Notes: a model not told the origin generated them from the sequence alone. 63,505 nucleotides of DNA from Oscillospiraceae bacterium (GCA_029983685.1 JASBZA010000009.1:1-63505); one strand, 5' to 3'. Counted from the first letter of the stretch, positions 52,370-61,982 are shown. Numbers and translations: made by a program.

Positions 52370-54328
52370 ATGGAGAAACTTGAAATGCAAACTAGAAATT
52401 TGGCTACTGAAAAGTATGAAGCCTTAAAAGAGCTATTCCCTAATGCTGTTACTGAGACAATAGATGAAGCGACGGGCGTGGTAGTTCGTGCTATTGATAA
52501 GGATGTTCTTATGCAGGAAATTTCCTGCAAGGTTGTTGACGGCAATGAGGAACGCTATCAGTTTACTTGGCCTGACAAGAAGAAATCTGTTCTTCTTGCC
52601 AATGCGCCGATAAATAAAACTCTCCGCCCTTGCAGAGAAGAAAGCGTTGATTTTGACAACACAGAAAACCTTTATATCGAGGGCGATAACCTTGAAGTGC
52701 TGAAGCTTTTGCAGGAAACATATCTCGGCAAAATCAAGATGATTTATATAGACCCACCGTATAATACGGGTAATGACTTTGTGTATGAGGATGATTTTGC
52801 TCAAAGCACAGATGAATACCTTGCTAACAGCGGACAGTTTGATGTCGAAGGTAATCGCCTCGTAAAAAATCTTGATAGCAATGGTCGTTTTCACACGGAT
52901 TGGCTGAACATGATTTATCCGAGGTTAAAGTTGGCGAAAGACTTGCTGTCAGATGATGGTGTTATATTTATCAGTATAGATGATAATGAAGTTGATAATT
53001 TAAGAAAAACTTGTGACGAAATATTTGGCGATTACAATTTTATTGCACATGTTATACATAAGAATAATTCTATGAAAAATCAAAGTAAGTATGTAGGCGT
53101 ATCAACAGAGTTTGTATTGATTTATGCAAAGAACTTACCAACGCTAAATGAAAAACAGGGTGCGTGGAGGACAAAGAAAAAAGGTACAACCGATATAAAT
53201 GCAGCCTTTAAGAAGATGAAAGATAAAGGAATGTCGTTGGATACTATTCGAGAAGAAATAATGGAAATGTACAGTAGACCGAAGTATGCTCACCTTAGTC
53301 GTTGGAATAAAGTCGATGAATATGGAGTGTTTATGGATTCAGATTTGTCAAGGAGCAATGGTCCTAAGGATTTTACGATTATAAATCCTGAAACTGGAAA
53401 AGAATGTCTTATACCAAATAGAGGTTGGGGAAAAAGCAAGGAAGAATTAAATAGATTGCAAGAGGAACAACTTATTTGGTATGGAGATGATACTACGCCT
53501 CCAAGAATGAAGTCATATCTTTCAGAAGAAAGCGAAAGTGTGTTTGATAATTTTATTTTTGCAGACACCTCGGGCGACAAAAAAATGATAGACAAAATGT
53601 TTGGTAGTGCGGTTTTTGAATTTCCTAAGTCAATAGAAATGCTGAAACAGTTAACATCATTATGTACAAAAGATAATGACATTATCCTCGACTTTTTCTC
53701 AGGATCAGCAACAACTGCTCATGCAGTCATGCAATTAAATACAGAAGATGGTGGAAATCGTAAGTTTATTATGGTTCAGGTACCAGAAAAAACTGATGAG
53801 AAATCTGAAGCATATAAAGCTGGTTATGAAAACATCTGCGAAATAGGAAAAGAAAGAATTCGTCGGGCAGGTAAGAAAATCGTAGAAGAAAATAAAGATA
53901 AAGAAGGTATTGAAAATTTGGATATCGGTTTCAGAGTTCTAAAAACAGATACCTCTAATATGAAAGATGTATTTTATAGGCCGGCAGAAACAGAACAAAC
54001 TCTGCTGGATCTTCTGCAAGATAATGTCAAAGAGGATCGTTCTTCAGAAGACTTACTTTTCCAAGTAATGTTGGATTTAGGCATTAATCTATCAGAGAAG
54101 ATACAAGTTGAAATTGTTGAGGGTAAAGAGGTTTTTATAGTAGGTAGAGACAATATAATTGCGTGTTTTGATGATAATGTGAACGGTACGGTCGTGAAAC
54201 AGATTGCCAAAAGAGGGCCTGCTTATGCAGTGTTCCGTGATGCGAGTATGGCTAATGATAGTGTTGCAACAAACTTTGATCAAATATTTGAGAGCATGAG
54301 CCCCGGTACAACGAGAAGGGTGATTTAG
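52370..54328 (+). CDS. mod: Type III restriction-modification DNA methyltransferase (Mod)
   Basis: The product has 652 residues. Motif IV DPPYNTGNDFVYEDD (about 127) comes before motif I ILDFFSGSATTAHAVM (about 439), the beta-class order for N6-adenine methyltransferases. The section between, about 215-420, is the target-recognition domain. Mod recognises a short asymmetric site and methylates one strand; with Res it restricts unmodified DNA. The recognition-domain DNA (about 52980-53680) is visibly AT-richer than the flanks, a sign of domain exchange. The start at 52370 has AGGA 10 bp upstream; an ATG at 52385 is also possible. Res follows after one base. Confidence 0.95.
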   Translation: MEKLEMQTRNLATEKYEALKELFPNAVTETIDEATGVVVRAIDKDVLMQEISCKVVDGNEERYQFTWPDKKKSVLLANAPINKTLRPCREESVDFDNTENLYIEGDNLEVLKLLQETYLGKIKMIYIDPPYNTGNDFVYEDDFAQSTDEYLANSGQFDVEGNRLVKNLDSNGRFHTDWLNMIYPRLKLAKDLLSDDGVIFISIDDNEVDNLRKTCDEIFGDYNFIAHVIHKNNSMKNQSKYVGVSTEFVLIYAKNLPTLNEKQGAWRTKKKGTTDINAAFKKMKDKGMSLDTIREEIMEMYSRPKYAHLSRWNKVDEYGVFMDSDLSRSNGPKDFTIINPETGKECLIPNRGWGKSKEELNRLQEEQLIWYGDDTTPPRMKSYLSEESESVFDNFIFADTSGDKKMIDKMFGSAVFEFPKSIEMLKQLTSLCTKDNDIILDFFSGSATTAHAVMQLNTEDGGNRKFIMVQVPEKTDEKSEAYKAGYENICEIGKERIRRAGKKIVEENKDKEGIENLDIGFRVLKTDTSNMKDVFYRPAETEQTLLDLLQDNVKEDRSSEDLLFQVMLDLGINLSEKIQVEIVEGKEVFIVGRDNIIACFDDNVNGTVVKQIAKRGPAYAVFRDASMANDSVATNFDQIFESMSPGTTRRVI

Positions 54329-54329
54329 C

Positions 54330-57300
54330 ATGAAGTTTAATTTTACAATACAAGATTATCAAACAGAGGCTGTTGATGCGGTAGTAGACTGTTTTCAGGG
54401 GCAGCGCTACACCAATCGTGTTACGTACAGAAGAGATTTAGGGAAGCTTCATGAAAAAGGCTTTATTCAGCCGGCTTTGCAGATAGATGAAGTTAGTTCT
54501 AACCTATATCTAGAAGACGAACTAAGCGAGACCGGCTTTAGTAATGGGAAAATAACGTTAGCGCCTACAATACTTTTATCTAATATTAGGAATGTCCAAC
54601 AACGGAATAATGTCATGCTATCCGATTCTTTGATAGGTGATATTGGGGCATGCTCTATTGATATAGAAATGGAGACGGGTACGGGTAAAACCTATGTCTA
54701 TATCAAGACCATGTATGAACTCAATTTAAAATATGGTTGGACTAAATTCATTGTGGTCGTGCCTTCCATTGCTATACGTGAAGGTGTGAAGAAATCTTTT
54801 GAGATCACTCAAGATCACTTCATGGAACAGTACAATAAAAAAATAAGGTTTTTTGTTTATGACAGTAAAAATCTAAGTCAGTTGGACTCGTATTCTAGTG
54901 ATGCTGGAATCAACGTTATGATTATTAATATGCAGGCGTTTAATTCATCTATAAAAGCGAATGGACGAAGTAAAGTTTCAAAGATTATTAATACTGAAAA
55001 TGATCGTTTCGGATATAGGAAGCCTATTGATGTTATTAAGGCCAATAATCCGATATTAATCTTAGATGAGCCACAAAAAATGGGTGGTAATGCGACACAA
55101 AATGCGCTTAAAAACTTTAATCCCCTTTTTATATTGAACTACTCGGCTACCCACGCTGTACAGCATAACTTAGTCTATGCTTTAGATACTGTTGATGCCT
55201 ACAATAAAAAATTGGTAAAGAAAATTGAGGTTAAAGGTTTCCAAGTAAAGAACTTTAGAGGAACGGATAAGTATCTTTATTTAGATAGTATTGTTTTATC
55301 ACCCAATAAGCCACCAAAAGCTAAGATCGAATTCGAAAAAGCCTATAAGAAAAACATCAATAGAGAGATGAGGATTCTTTCAGTAGACGATAATCTTTAT
55401 GAGTTATCAAACCATATGGAACAATATAGGGGCTTTAGAATCTCGGATATTGAGCCTAAAATAGGACGAGTTAGTTTTGTAAATGGGGAATCAATACAGA
55501 AAGGTGAGGTAAGAGGCGACGTCTCAGAAAAAGACATTCGTAGGGTTCAAATACGAGAGACCATTAAATCGCACTTCGAAAAAGAAGAAGAGCTTTTTAA
55601 CAAAGGTATCAAAACCCTTTCACTCTTCTTTATTGATGAAGTCTCCCAATATAGACAATACGATGAGAACGGAGATGAGCTATTAGGAGAATATGGGAAA
55701 ATCTTCGAAACTGAATATACCGCTGTGTTAAATGACTACATTACCTTATTTGATACACCATATCAACGCTACTTAAAAGGTATAGGAGTCGAGGATACAC
55801 ATAAGGGCTATTTCAGTATCGATAAAAAGGGTAGGGCTATTAACAGTGAAGTAAAAGCTAGGAGTGATATTTCAGATGATATCTCAGCCTACGATCTCAT
55901 TTTAAAGAACAAGGAGCGTTTGCTAAGTTTTAATGAACCTACTAGATTCATCTTTTCTCATTCGGCATTAAGAGAAGGCTGGGACAATCCCAATGTGTTC
56001 CAAATTTGTACCCTGAAACAAGGTAATTCAACTACTATGAAACGCCAAGAAGTAGGTCGTGGCTTACGCTTAGCTGTTGATAAAGAGGGATATCGCATGG
56101 ACGAAAAACTTCTTGGAACGTCCGGTGTTCATAAGATTAATAAGCTCACGGTTGTAGCTAGCGAGAGTTATCAAGATTTCGTCTCTGATTTACAAAAAGA
56201 AATAAAAGACACCTTATATGACCGTCCCAGAAGTGCCTCTATTGATTATTTCGAAGGCAAAGTAGTTTATCTAGATGATGAACCTCATGAAATTTCTTTA
56301 CAAGAAGCGAGAGTGATTTATCAATATTTGGCCGGGAATAACTATGTAAGTCCAGATGGTACAGACAAGGTATCAGACAAGTATCACATGGATTTAGAAA
56401 AAGGAGAACTTGCGCCTTTGCCCGAGCAACTTCAGCCTTTGGGAGAAGGGGTTCATAAACTCATCCAAAGTGTCTTCAATGACCGAATGCTAGAGGATAT
56501 GATTGAGAATGGTAATAAGACGAAAATATTAGACAATAAGTTAAACGACAATTTCTATAAGAAAGAATTTCAAACCTTGTGGTCTTATATCAATCATAAA
56601 TATGCTTATAGCGTTTCATTTGATAGTGATGAGTTAATTGAGAAGTCCGTTAAAGCTCTAGACGAAAAATTGTATGTCTCAAGACTCCAATATACGACTT
56701 CGGTTTCTGAACAAAAAGACAACTTGACTGCAGATGATTTTGAGGCAGGCGATTCCTTTAAGTCAATCAAATCTAAGACTGAGACGCTAGAACACTTTGA
56801 GACGAGCCAGATTGAATATGATTTAATAGGTGATATTGCAAAAAAGACTATCTTAACGCGAAAAACTGTGGTTTCTATTTTAAAGGGTATGAGATCTGAT
56901 AAATTCGCTATGTTTCAAAATAATCCGGAAGAATTTATCCGGAAGGTGTCAAATTTAATCAATGAACAGAAAGCAACAACGGTCATAGAACATATCTCCT
57001 ATGACCAGATTGAAGGAGAATATGAATCAACGATCTTTACAGAAGAAAAACACGCAACATTAGACAAGGCTTTTAGAGCAGAAAAACATATCCAACCCTA
57101 TGTGTTCACGGATGGTTCAGCCGAGAATTCTGTGGAGAAAAGATTTGCTAAGGACCTAGAGGCAGCATCGGAAGTTTGTGTTTATGCTAAGTTGCCAAGT
57201 AGCAGTGGTGGTGGTCGTCTTGGTTTTTATATTCCGACTCCTGTTGGCAATTATAGCCCTGATTGGGCTATTGCCTTTAACAAAGGAACGGTAAAACATA

Positions 57301-57491
57301 TTTTCTTTATAGCTGAGACTAAAGGCACTATGGAAAGTTTACAACTAAGGCCTATTGAGGAAGCAAAAATCACCTGTGCTAAAAAATTGTTTAATGAAAT
57401 CTCCACAGATGATGTTGTTTTTCATGAGGTGGATAGCTATCAGAGTTTATTGGAAATAATGCCGTCTATTGAGAAAAAGAACTCTCAATAG
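54330..57491 (+). CDS. res: Type III restriction enzyme Res subunit (helicase-nuclease)
   Basis: The product has 1053 residues. The Q-like opening FTIQDYQTEAVDAVVDCF, Walker A IEMETGTGKTYVYIKTM (about 111-127), motif II LILDEPQKMGG (DEPQ in place of DEAH), and motif VI MKRQEVGRGLRLAVD (about 570) form the motor. The C-terminal nuclease shows YSPDWAIAF (about 975) and FIAETKG (about 994), a PD-(D/E)xK site. It uses ATP to communicate along DNA and cleaves beside two recognition sites when complexed with Mod. It appears intact. Confidence 0.95.
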   Translation: MKFNFTIQDYQTEAVDAVVDCFQGQRYTNRVTYRRDLGKLHEKGFIQPALQIDEVSSNLYLEDELSETGFSNGKITLAPTILLSNIRNVQQRNNVMLSDSLIGDIGACSIDIEMETGTGKTYVYIKTMYELNLKYGWTKFIVVVPSIAIREGVKKSFEITQDHFMEQYNKKIRFFVYDSKNLSQLDSYSSDAGINVMIINMQAFNSSIKANGRSKVSKIINTENDRFGYRKPIDVIKANNPILILDEPQKMGGNATQNALKNFNPLFILNYSATHAVQHNLVYALDTVDAYNKKLVKKIEVKGFQVKNFRGTDKYLYLDSIVLSPNKPPKAKIEFEKAYKKNINREMRILSVDDNLYELSNHMEQYRGFRISDIEPKIGRVSFVNGESIQKGEVRGDVSEKDIRRVQIRETIKSHFEKEEELFNKGIKTLSLFFIDEVSQYRQYDENGDELLGEYGKIFETEYTAVLNDYITLFDTPYQRYLKGIGVEDTHKGYFSIDKKGRAINSEVKARSDISDDISAYDLILKNKERLLSFNEPTRFIFSHSALREGWDNPNVFQICTLKQGNSTTMKRQEVGRGLRLAVDKEGYRMDEKLLGTSGVHKINKLTVVASESYQDFVSDLQKEIKDTLYDRPRSASIDYFEGKVVYLDDEPHEISLQEARVIYQYLAGNNYVSPDGTDKVSDKYHMDLEKGELAPLPEQLQPLGEGVHKLIQSVFNDRMLEDMIENGNKTKILDNKLNDNFYKKEFQTLWSYINHKYAYSVSFDSDELIEKSVKALDEKLYVSRLQYTTSVSEQKDNLTADDFEAGDSFKSIKSKTETLEHFETSQIEYDLIGDIAKKTILTRKTVVSILKGMRSDKFAMFQNNPEEFIRKVSNLINEQKATTVIEHISYDQIEGEYESTIFTEEKHATLDKAFRAEKHIQPYVFTDGSAENSVEKRFAKDLEAASEVCVYAKLPSSSGGGRLGFYIPTPVGNYSPDWAIAFNKGTVKHIFFIAETKGTMESLQLRPIEEAKITCAKKLFNEISTDDVVFHEVDSYQSLLEIMPSIEKKNSQ

Positions 57492-57576
57492 TAATAATGG
57501 TTAGGAGTTTATTTGCTCTTAGAATAGTTTAAAGAGGATATGAGACGAAGAGACACAGTGAAAGTGAGAAATATCC

Positions 57577-57642
57577 ATGTTTAAGGTAGGCGATAAAGTT
57601 TGCCTTGTTATTGATAAAAGTGTAGTAGGCGTTGTTGTTTAG
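57577..57642 (+). pseudogene. Truncated gene start cut off by the IS3-family remnant
   Basis: An ATG at 57577 begins MFKVGDKVCLVIDKSVVGVV and reaches a stop exactly at the left edge of the IS element. The peptide resembles the N-terminal KOW/SH3-like strand pair (VGDKV..L..D.S..GVV) found at the start of several helicase or DNA-binding proteins in restriction loci. It lies 85 bp after res, so a fifth island gene was probably interrupted. No continuation is recognisable right of the element. The ribosome site is weak. Confidence 0.45.
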
Positions 57643-58471
57643 TGGTACGGACAAAAGTCTGGACTTCACAAAGGTGTTAAGATGTATGGCTAAATACACC
57701 GAAGGACAACGAGCAACTGCATTTACGTTATATGATGAATGTTAGTCTGTTGCCAGAGTTATCAAAAACTAGGCTACTTTGTAAGGAGAATACCTTTTGA
57801 GAGGGTTAAAGAGCGCTCTGAAAAGCCTAGAACAAAAGCTCAACGTAAACACAATTCTCCGGAACAGCTTTCTATTCTATTGTGGAAAAGGAAAGCCTGT
57901 CCGTGGTCAAAATAGGCGTAAGAAGTACAATTCTTATCTAGGAGAAATGTCGCCTGCTGTGTCTGATGTCATTGAGAGATTTTCATACTGCTAAGCCCAA
58001 TGTTAAATCGCCTAAAATATTACAGAATTCGTTTTCTGGCAGGTAAGATATAATTGTCTCCCTTTATGAATTGATTTGATGGGATGATTCCTGCATGGTC
58101 TGTTGGAACAACTCCTGATGCAAATCTGTTCAACGGTATGCTGGATAAGGCATGTAAAACACTTACTACGGATGAATAGCCTATAACGCATACGGACCGC
58201 GGTTGTCATTATTGTTTATGTCAATGAATGGGTGTACCGGTGATAATCGAGCCTTTAAAAAGATTCTTTGGTAGACTGAAAAATGAAATATTTTACAACT
58301 GAGGTTGGGCAGGTGTTAGCCTCCAAGAGTTTAAACAGGAACTCGTTGACTACATATATTGGTACAATAAAAAGCGTATTAAAGAGTCTTTGGGCAATAT
58401 AAGTTCATTAGAATGCAGGCAAAACTAAGCCTTACGGCCTAAAAATCAGTCCAATTTTTTGTCCGCACCCA
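57643..58471 (+). mobile_element. Decayed, internally deleted IS3-family (IS150-like) element
   Basis: Imperfect terminal inverted repeats bound it: CGGACAAAAGTCTGGACT at 57648-57665 and the complement of CGGACAAAAAATTGGACT at 58448-58465 (15 of 18 match). Between them is an orfA relic (AKYTEGQRATAFTLYDE from 57686) full of stops and an orfB relic. At about 830 bp it is shorter than the 1.2-1.5 kb of intact relatives. No clear target duplication remains. It cannot transpose on its own. Confidence 0.8.
58075..58428 (+). pseudogene. IS3-family transposase orfB C-terminal remnant
   Basis: Reading across several stops and at least one frameshift gives IPAWSVGTTPDANLFNGMLD, ITHTDRG, FFGRLKNEIFYN, and VSLQEFKQELVDYIYWYNKK then RIKESLGNISSLECRQ. 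These match the end of the DDE integrase domain of IS3 transposases. The conserved block between HTDRG and FFGRLKNE is mostly deleted. Confidence 0.82.
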
Positions 58472-58565
58472 TCCACCTCGCACTCTCTATTCAAAGCGTG
58501 AACAGTTCTATATTTGACATCCTGTGTGCTATTACACAACCTAAAAGACACAGGTGGGATACAAG

Positions 58566-58598
58566 TTTTTATGCATATGATAATAAAATGCATAAAAA
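58566..58598. repeat. AT-rich inverted repeat upstream of the AraR-like regulator
   Basis: TTTTTATGCAT (58566-58576) and ATGCATAAAAA (58588-58598) are perfect 11-bp arms around an 11-base centre. With flanking A and T runs it could be a bidirectional terminator or an operator 25 bp before the -35. Confidence 0.5.
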
Positions 58599-58623
58599 AA
58601 TAAAAAAACTTTATGTACATCCC

Positions 58624-58652
58624 TTGACTTATTGTGTGATGTGCACTATATT
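58624..58652 (+). promoter_or_regulatory. Strong sigma-A type promoter for the AraR-like regulator operon
   Basis: TTGACT (58624-58629), an exact 17-bp spacer and TATATT (58647-58652). Transcription would start near 58659, giving a leader of about 110 bases that contains the CTTAATAATAAG inverted repeats. Confidence 0.68.
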
Positions 58653-58666
58653 TCTGGATACAATCT

Positions 58667-58746
58667 CTTAATAATAAGCGATTTAGAGAGAACCTGTATT
58701 GAACATGTGTTTAAATTCCGATGCCGATATTAACCTTATTATTAAG
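58667..58746 (+). promoter_or_regulatory. Inverted repeat pair, candidate operator or leader stem
   Basis: CTTAATAATAAG at 58667-58678 is the exact reverse complement of CTTATTATTAAG at 58735-58746. The arms lie 56 bp apart, just after the transcription start and just before the ribosome site. Two operator half-sites for a looping dimeric regulator, or a long-range RNA stem, would both fit. Confidence 0.5.
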
Positions 58747-58769
58747 TTTATTCTACTGAGGGAGTAAGT

Positions 58770-59870
58770 GTGAAAGAACAAGGATCCAAAATTTCTTATA
58801 AGTATGAGCGTGTCTATGCGAGTCTTAAACGAGCGATTGAAAATGGTCAATACGTAAAGGAAGATTTATTGCCTTCGGAAAAGAGCTTGTGCGGCCTCTA
58901 CCAAGTGGAACGTACAACCGTTCGTCGGGCGCTGGCTATGCTTGAAGAAGAATGCTTTATTGTAAAAGAAGCAGGAAGAGGCAGCCGTATCATTTATGAG
59001 AAAAATGACAACGGCAATAACTTGGAGAAGAAAAATATCGCATTTTTATTGCCTAAAGGTAGACAAGATATGGAGAGGATTTCTCAGCCTTTCTTTGCTG
59101 GTCTATTTGCGCTAGTTGAGAAAGAACTTAGTAACGAAGGCTTGAATCTCGTTTATTCAGCGCTGGAAGATGTTGATGACTTCAGGAATTTTATGGATCG
59201 TACAAATTGTGCCGGCATCATATTCGTAAGTTACATTGAGCGTGAAATCCTAACTTGGAGTCTTTCGCATGGTATTCCGGCTGTCTTAATCAACAATTTC
59301 TTTGAAGACTATCCATCAGTAATTGCTGATGGATATAAAGGTATGTACCTTATGTGTAAACATGTTATTGCTGCAGGCCATAAGCGTATCGGTTTTATCT
59401 GCGGAGTATCAGGCTACTACACGACCCAAGTACGTATGCTTGGCTGTGAAGCTGCTATGCAAGAAGCCGGACTCGAAATAGATGAGCGATATGTACTCCA
59501 AGCCGACTGGGACTTCAATAGCGGTTTCGAGGCGATCAAGCAATCGTTGCAAGAAGATGGATATCGTGATGATTATCCGACGGCATTTTTAGCCTTTAAC
59601 GACCATTTGGCAGTGGGTGCGATTCAAGCTATTGCGCAATATGGGGCCAAAGTACCCGAGGATATTAGTATTACCGGTTTTGACAACCTGCTTGAATCAA
59701 ATTACTCCTTACCGGCGCTCTCAACGGTTGATACTCATACATCAAAAATTGCACACCTGGCGGTACTTATCTTATTGGATCAACTTAAAGAAAAAGTGAT
59801 TTATCCGATGAAGGTACAAAGTCCTGTAGAACTGGTTCTACGTAATAGTGTAAAAGATTTGCGTAAGTAA
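58770..59870 (+). CDS. GntR-HTH/LacI-effector transcriptional regulator (AraR-like)
   Basis: The product has 366 residues and starts with GTG after GAGGGAGTAAGT. Residues about 5-75 are a GntR winged helix (YASLKRAIENGQYVKEDLLP, then CGLYQVERTTVRRALAMLEE). From about 85 on it is a LacI/sugar-binding fold: IAFLLPKGRQDMERISQPFF, GHKRIGFICGVSG, FLAFNDHLAVGAI, DISITGFDNLLES and LSTVDTHTSKIAHLA. AraR of Bacillus has this architecture and responds to a sugar. Here the next genes are a flavoenzyme and a LivK-type binding protein, so the ligand may not be arabinose. It probably controls its own operon. Confidence 0.88.
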   Translation: MKEQGSKISYKYERVYASLKRAIENGQYVKEDLLPSEKSLCGLYQVERTTVRRALAMLEEECFIVKEAGRGSRIIYEKNDNGNNLEKKNIAFLLPKGRQDMERISQPFFAGLFALVEKELSNEGLNLVYSALEDVDDFRNFMDRTNCAGIIFVSYIEREILTWSLSHGIPAVLINNFFEDYPSVIADGYKGMYLMCKHVIAAGHKRIGFICGVSGYYTTQVRMLGCEAAMQEAGLEIDERYVLQADWDFNSGFEAIKQSLQEDGYRDDYPTAFLAFNDHLAVGAIQAIAQYGAKVPEDISITGFDNLLESNYSLPALSTVDTHTSKIAHLAVLILLDQLKEKVIYPMKVQSPVELVLRNSVKDLRK

Positions 59871-59917
59871 TAAACGGCTGTGCTTTTGGCTGATGACATA
59901 TAAGGAGAAATAGAAAG

Positions 59918-61903
59918 ATGCAAGAAATCAAATTAAATATTAAAGGGAGATCGCTTCGTATCATTAGCGGGTCAACGCTTATTGTAGGAAGTGGAGCGGC
60001 CGGTTGGAATGCGGCTGAGAGCCTATCTCGCTTAGGGCAAAAAGACGTCATATTAGTATCCGATCAATTAAATGCAGGAACATCCAGAAACTCAGGGAGT
60101 GATAAACAAACGTATTATAAACTTTCGCTTGCTTCAGACAGTCGTGATTCGATTCGAGAGATGGCCGATGACCTTTTTAAAGGCGGGTCTGTTGATGGAG
60201 ATGTTGCTTACTGCGAAGCAGCCGGCTCTGTCAGGGCCTTTATGCGCCTTGTGGAGTTAGATGTGGCTTTCCCGACAAACGAATGGGGCGAGTTTGTCGG
60301 TTATAAAACGGACCACGATCCTCGCCAGCGCGCTACTTCCAGTGGACCTTTGACTTCCCATGATATGACAATCGCTCTTGAGAGCTCTGTTCGCCAAAGA
60401 GGCGATGTTACGATTATGGACGGTCAATTGGTGTTTGACCTTATTACCGAAGGGCAGACAATCAAAGGTGCTATTGCACTTGACTTAGCCGAAGGCGGAG
60501 AGACCTATGCCGATGCGGCATTGTCACTTTTTCTGGTGAACAATGTTATTTTGGCTACCGGCGGGCCAGCTGCTGCCTATAAAGATGTGGTTTTCCCGCC
60601 CTCTCAACACGGCATGTTGGGAATGGCCTTAAGAGCTGGGGCAGTAGCACAGAATTTACAGGAGTGGCAATATGGATTGGCGTCCATCAAATTTAGATGG
60701 AATGTTTCAGGCACCTATCAACAAGTCTTGCCGCGCTATGTTTCTGTGGATTCGGAAGGCAACACGTATGAGTTTTTGGATGATTTTCTTAGCATTTCGG
60801 ATAAGCTGGAATATACCTTTTTAAAAGGTTATCAATGGCCTTTTGATGTGAATAAAATCAAAGGTTCGTCCATCATAGACCTTCTTGTCTATTACCAAAC
60901 TCGTGTTTTAGGCCGCCGTGTTTACATGGATTTTATGCATAATCCTTCATCACTAGAACCTGATTTTTCCAATGTCCCCCTGGTGGCCAAAAGCTATTTG
61001 GAAAACTCTTCAGCTTTGCAGGCAACACCATTTTTACGGCTTTGGCATATGAATCCTGCTGCTATTGAACTTTACCGCGCACATAACATCGATCTGGCAA
61101 CCGAGATGCTTGAGGTTAGTGTCTGTGCCCAGCACCTTAATGGTGGTTTGTCCGTTGACCGTAATTGGCAGACCTCAATTGAGGGTTTGTATTGTGTGGG
61201 CGAGGCGGCAGGAACTTTTGGTGTCTATCGCCCCGGAGGTTCGGCGCTGAATTCAGGACAAGTCGGTAGCTACCGTGCGGCAGAAGCTATTGCTTACAGT
61301 AAACGTGAAAGTGCACTCGAGCGAAATAAGGCAATGCTCCAAGAAATCGAGCGGCGAGGATTTGCGGCTTTGATGTCAGATGATGTTACCGATACGGTTC
61401 TAGCTTCAGTGACTTTATTGGACCTGTGGGAAAAAGATGAGCGAGCTCATGCTCGGTCTTACCGACGTACTATGAGTGACTCGGCGGCCCATATTCGCAT
61501 TCTATCTGAAATAGAAAGTATCCTGCAGGAGTTGGCAGAAGTAAGTGATGACGCACGTGTGGCCGGCGGTCTTAGGCTTTCCTTCATTGAGCGCGACCAA
61601 AGGTTTTTCCAACGTGCCTTACTGGAGAGTATTGCGTATTCGGCTGAGTGCTTTGGCAGTCGTGGATCGAGTTTGATTTTTACCAATGAGCCCAATTATG
61701 AACGTATCTCTCAGAATGATGAGAATATTTGGGATAGTATACCGGAAAAAACAGAAGGTCGTAGTCAAGTTTTAACATGTCGTTTCGATCGTATAGAGGA
61801 GTGCTTTAAGCTTGAAACGAGAAACGTTAGGCCTATACCGGAATCAAATGTTTGGTTTGAATCCGTATGGAAACAATACCGAGAGTACAGGGATATTCAG
61901 TGA
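59918..61903 (+). CDS. FAD-dependent oxidoreductase (fumarate reductase/L-aspartate oxidase flavoprotein superfamily)
   Basis: The product has 661 residues. The dinucleotide-binding start is LIVGSGAAGWNAAESLSRLG (about 22-41), followed by VILVSDQLNAGTSRNSGSDK. Middle motifs are NNVILATGGPAAAYKDVVFP, and the C-terminal FAD site is GLYCVGEAAGTFGVYRPGGS then ALNSGQVGSYRAAEAIA. A helical domain closes the protein. This is the flavoprotein family that includes succinate/fumarate reductases; no heme or iron-sulfur partner is encoded nearby and no signal peptide is present, so it is likely a cytoplasmic soluble oxidase or reductase. Substrate unknown. It follows the regulator by 47 bp. Confidence 0.82.
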   Translation: MQEIKLNIKGRSLRIISGSTLIVGSGAAGWNAAESLSRLGQKDVILVSDQLNAGTSRNSGSDKQTYYKLSLASDSRDSIREMADDLFKGGSVDGDVAYCEAAGSVRAFMRLVELDVAFPTNEWGEFVGYKTDHDPRQRATSSGPLTSHDMTIALESSVRQRGDVTIMDGQLVFDLITEGQTIKGAIALDLAEGGETYADAALSLFLVNNVILATGGPAAAYKDVVFPPSQHGMLGMALRAGAVAQNLQEWQYGLASIKFRWNVSGTYQQVLPRYVSVDSEGNTYEFLDDFLSISDKLEYTFLKGYQWPFDVNKIKGSSIIDLLVYYQTRVLGRRVYMDFMHNPSSLEPDFSNVPLVAKSYLENSSALQATPFLRLWHMNPAAIELYRAHNIDLATEMLEVSVCAQHLNGGLSVDRNWQTSIEGLYCVGEAAGTFGVYRPGGSALNSGQVGSYRAAEAIAYSKRESALERNKAMLQEIERRGFAALMSDDVTDTVLASVTLLDLWEKDERAHARSYRRTMSDSAAHIRILSEIESILQELAEVSDDARVAGGLRLSFIERDQRFFQRALLESIAYSAECFGSRGSSLIFTNEPNYERISQNDENIWDSIPEKTEGRSQVLTCRFDRIEECFKLETRNVRPIPESNVWFESVWKQYREYRDIQ

Positions 61904-61982
61904 TGAGGGGGTGAAAGATGGCAAACTAGGTTAAAGCTTATTAATTTTGATTAACATGTTTTAGTAAAGAAAGGAATGAATA

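Noticed and set aside
61912..61929. Short start-stop (ATG GCA AAC TAG) after a good ribosome site downstream of the flavoenzyme
   Set aside because: A three-codon ORF is too short to support as a gene; it may be a relic or chance.
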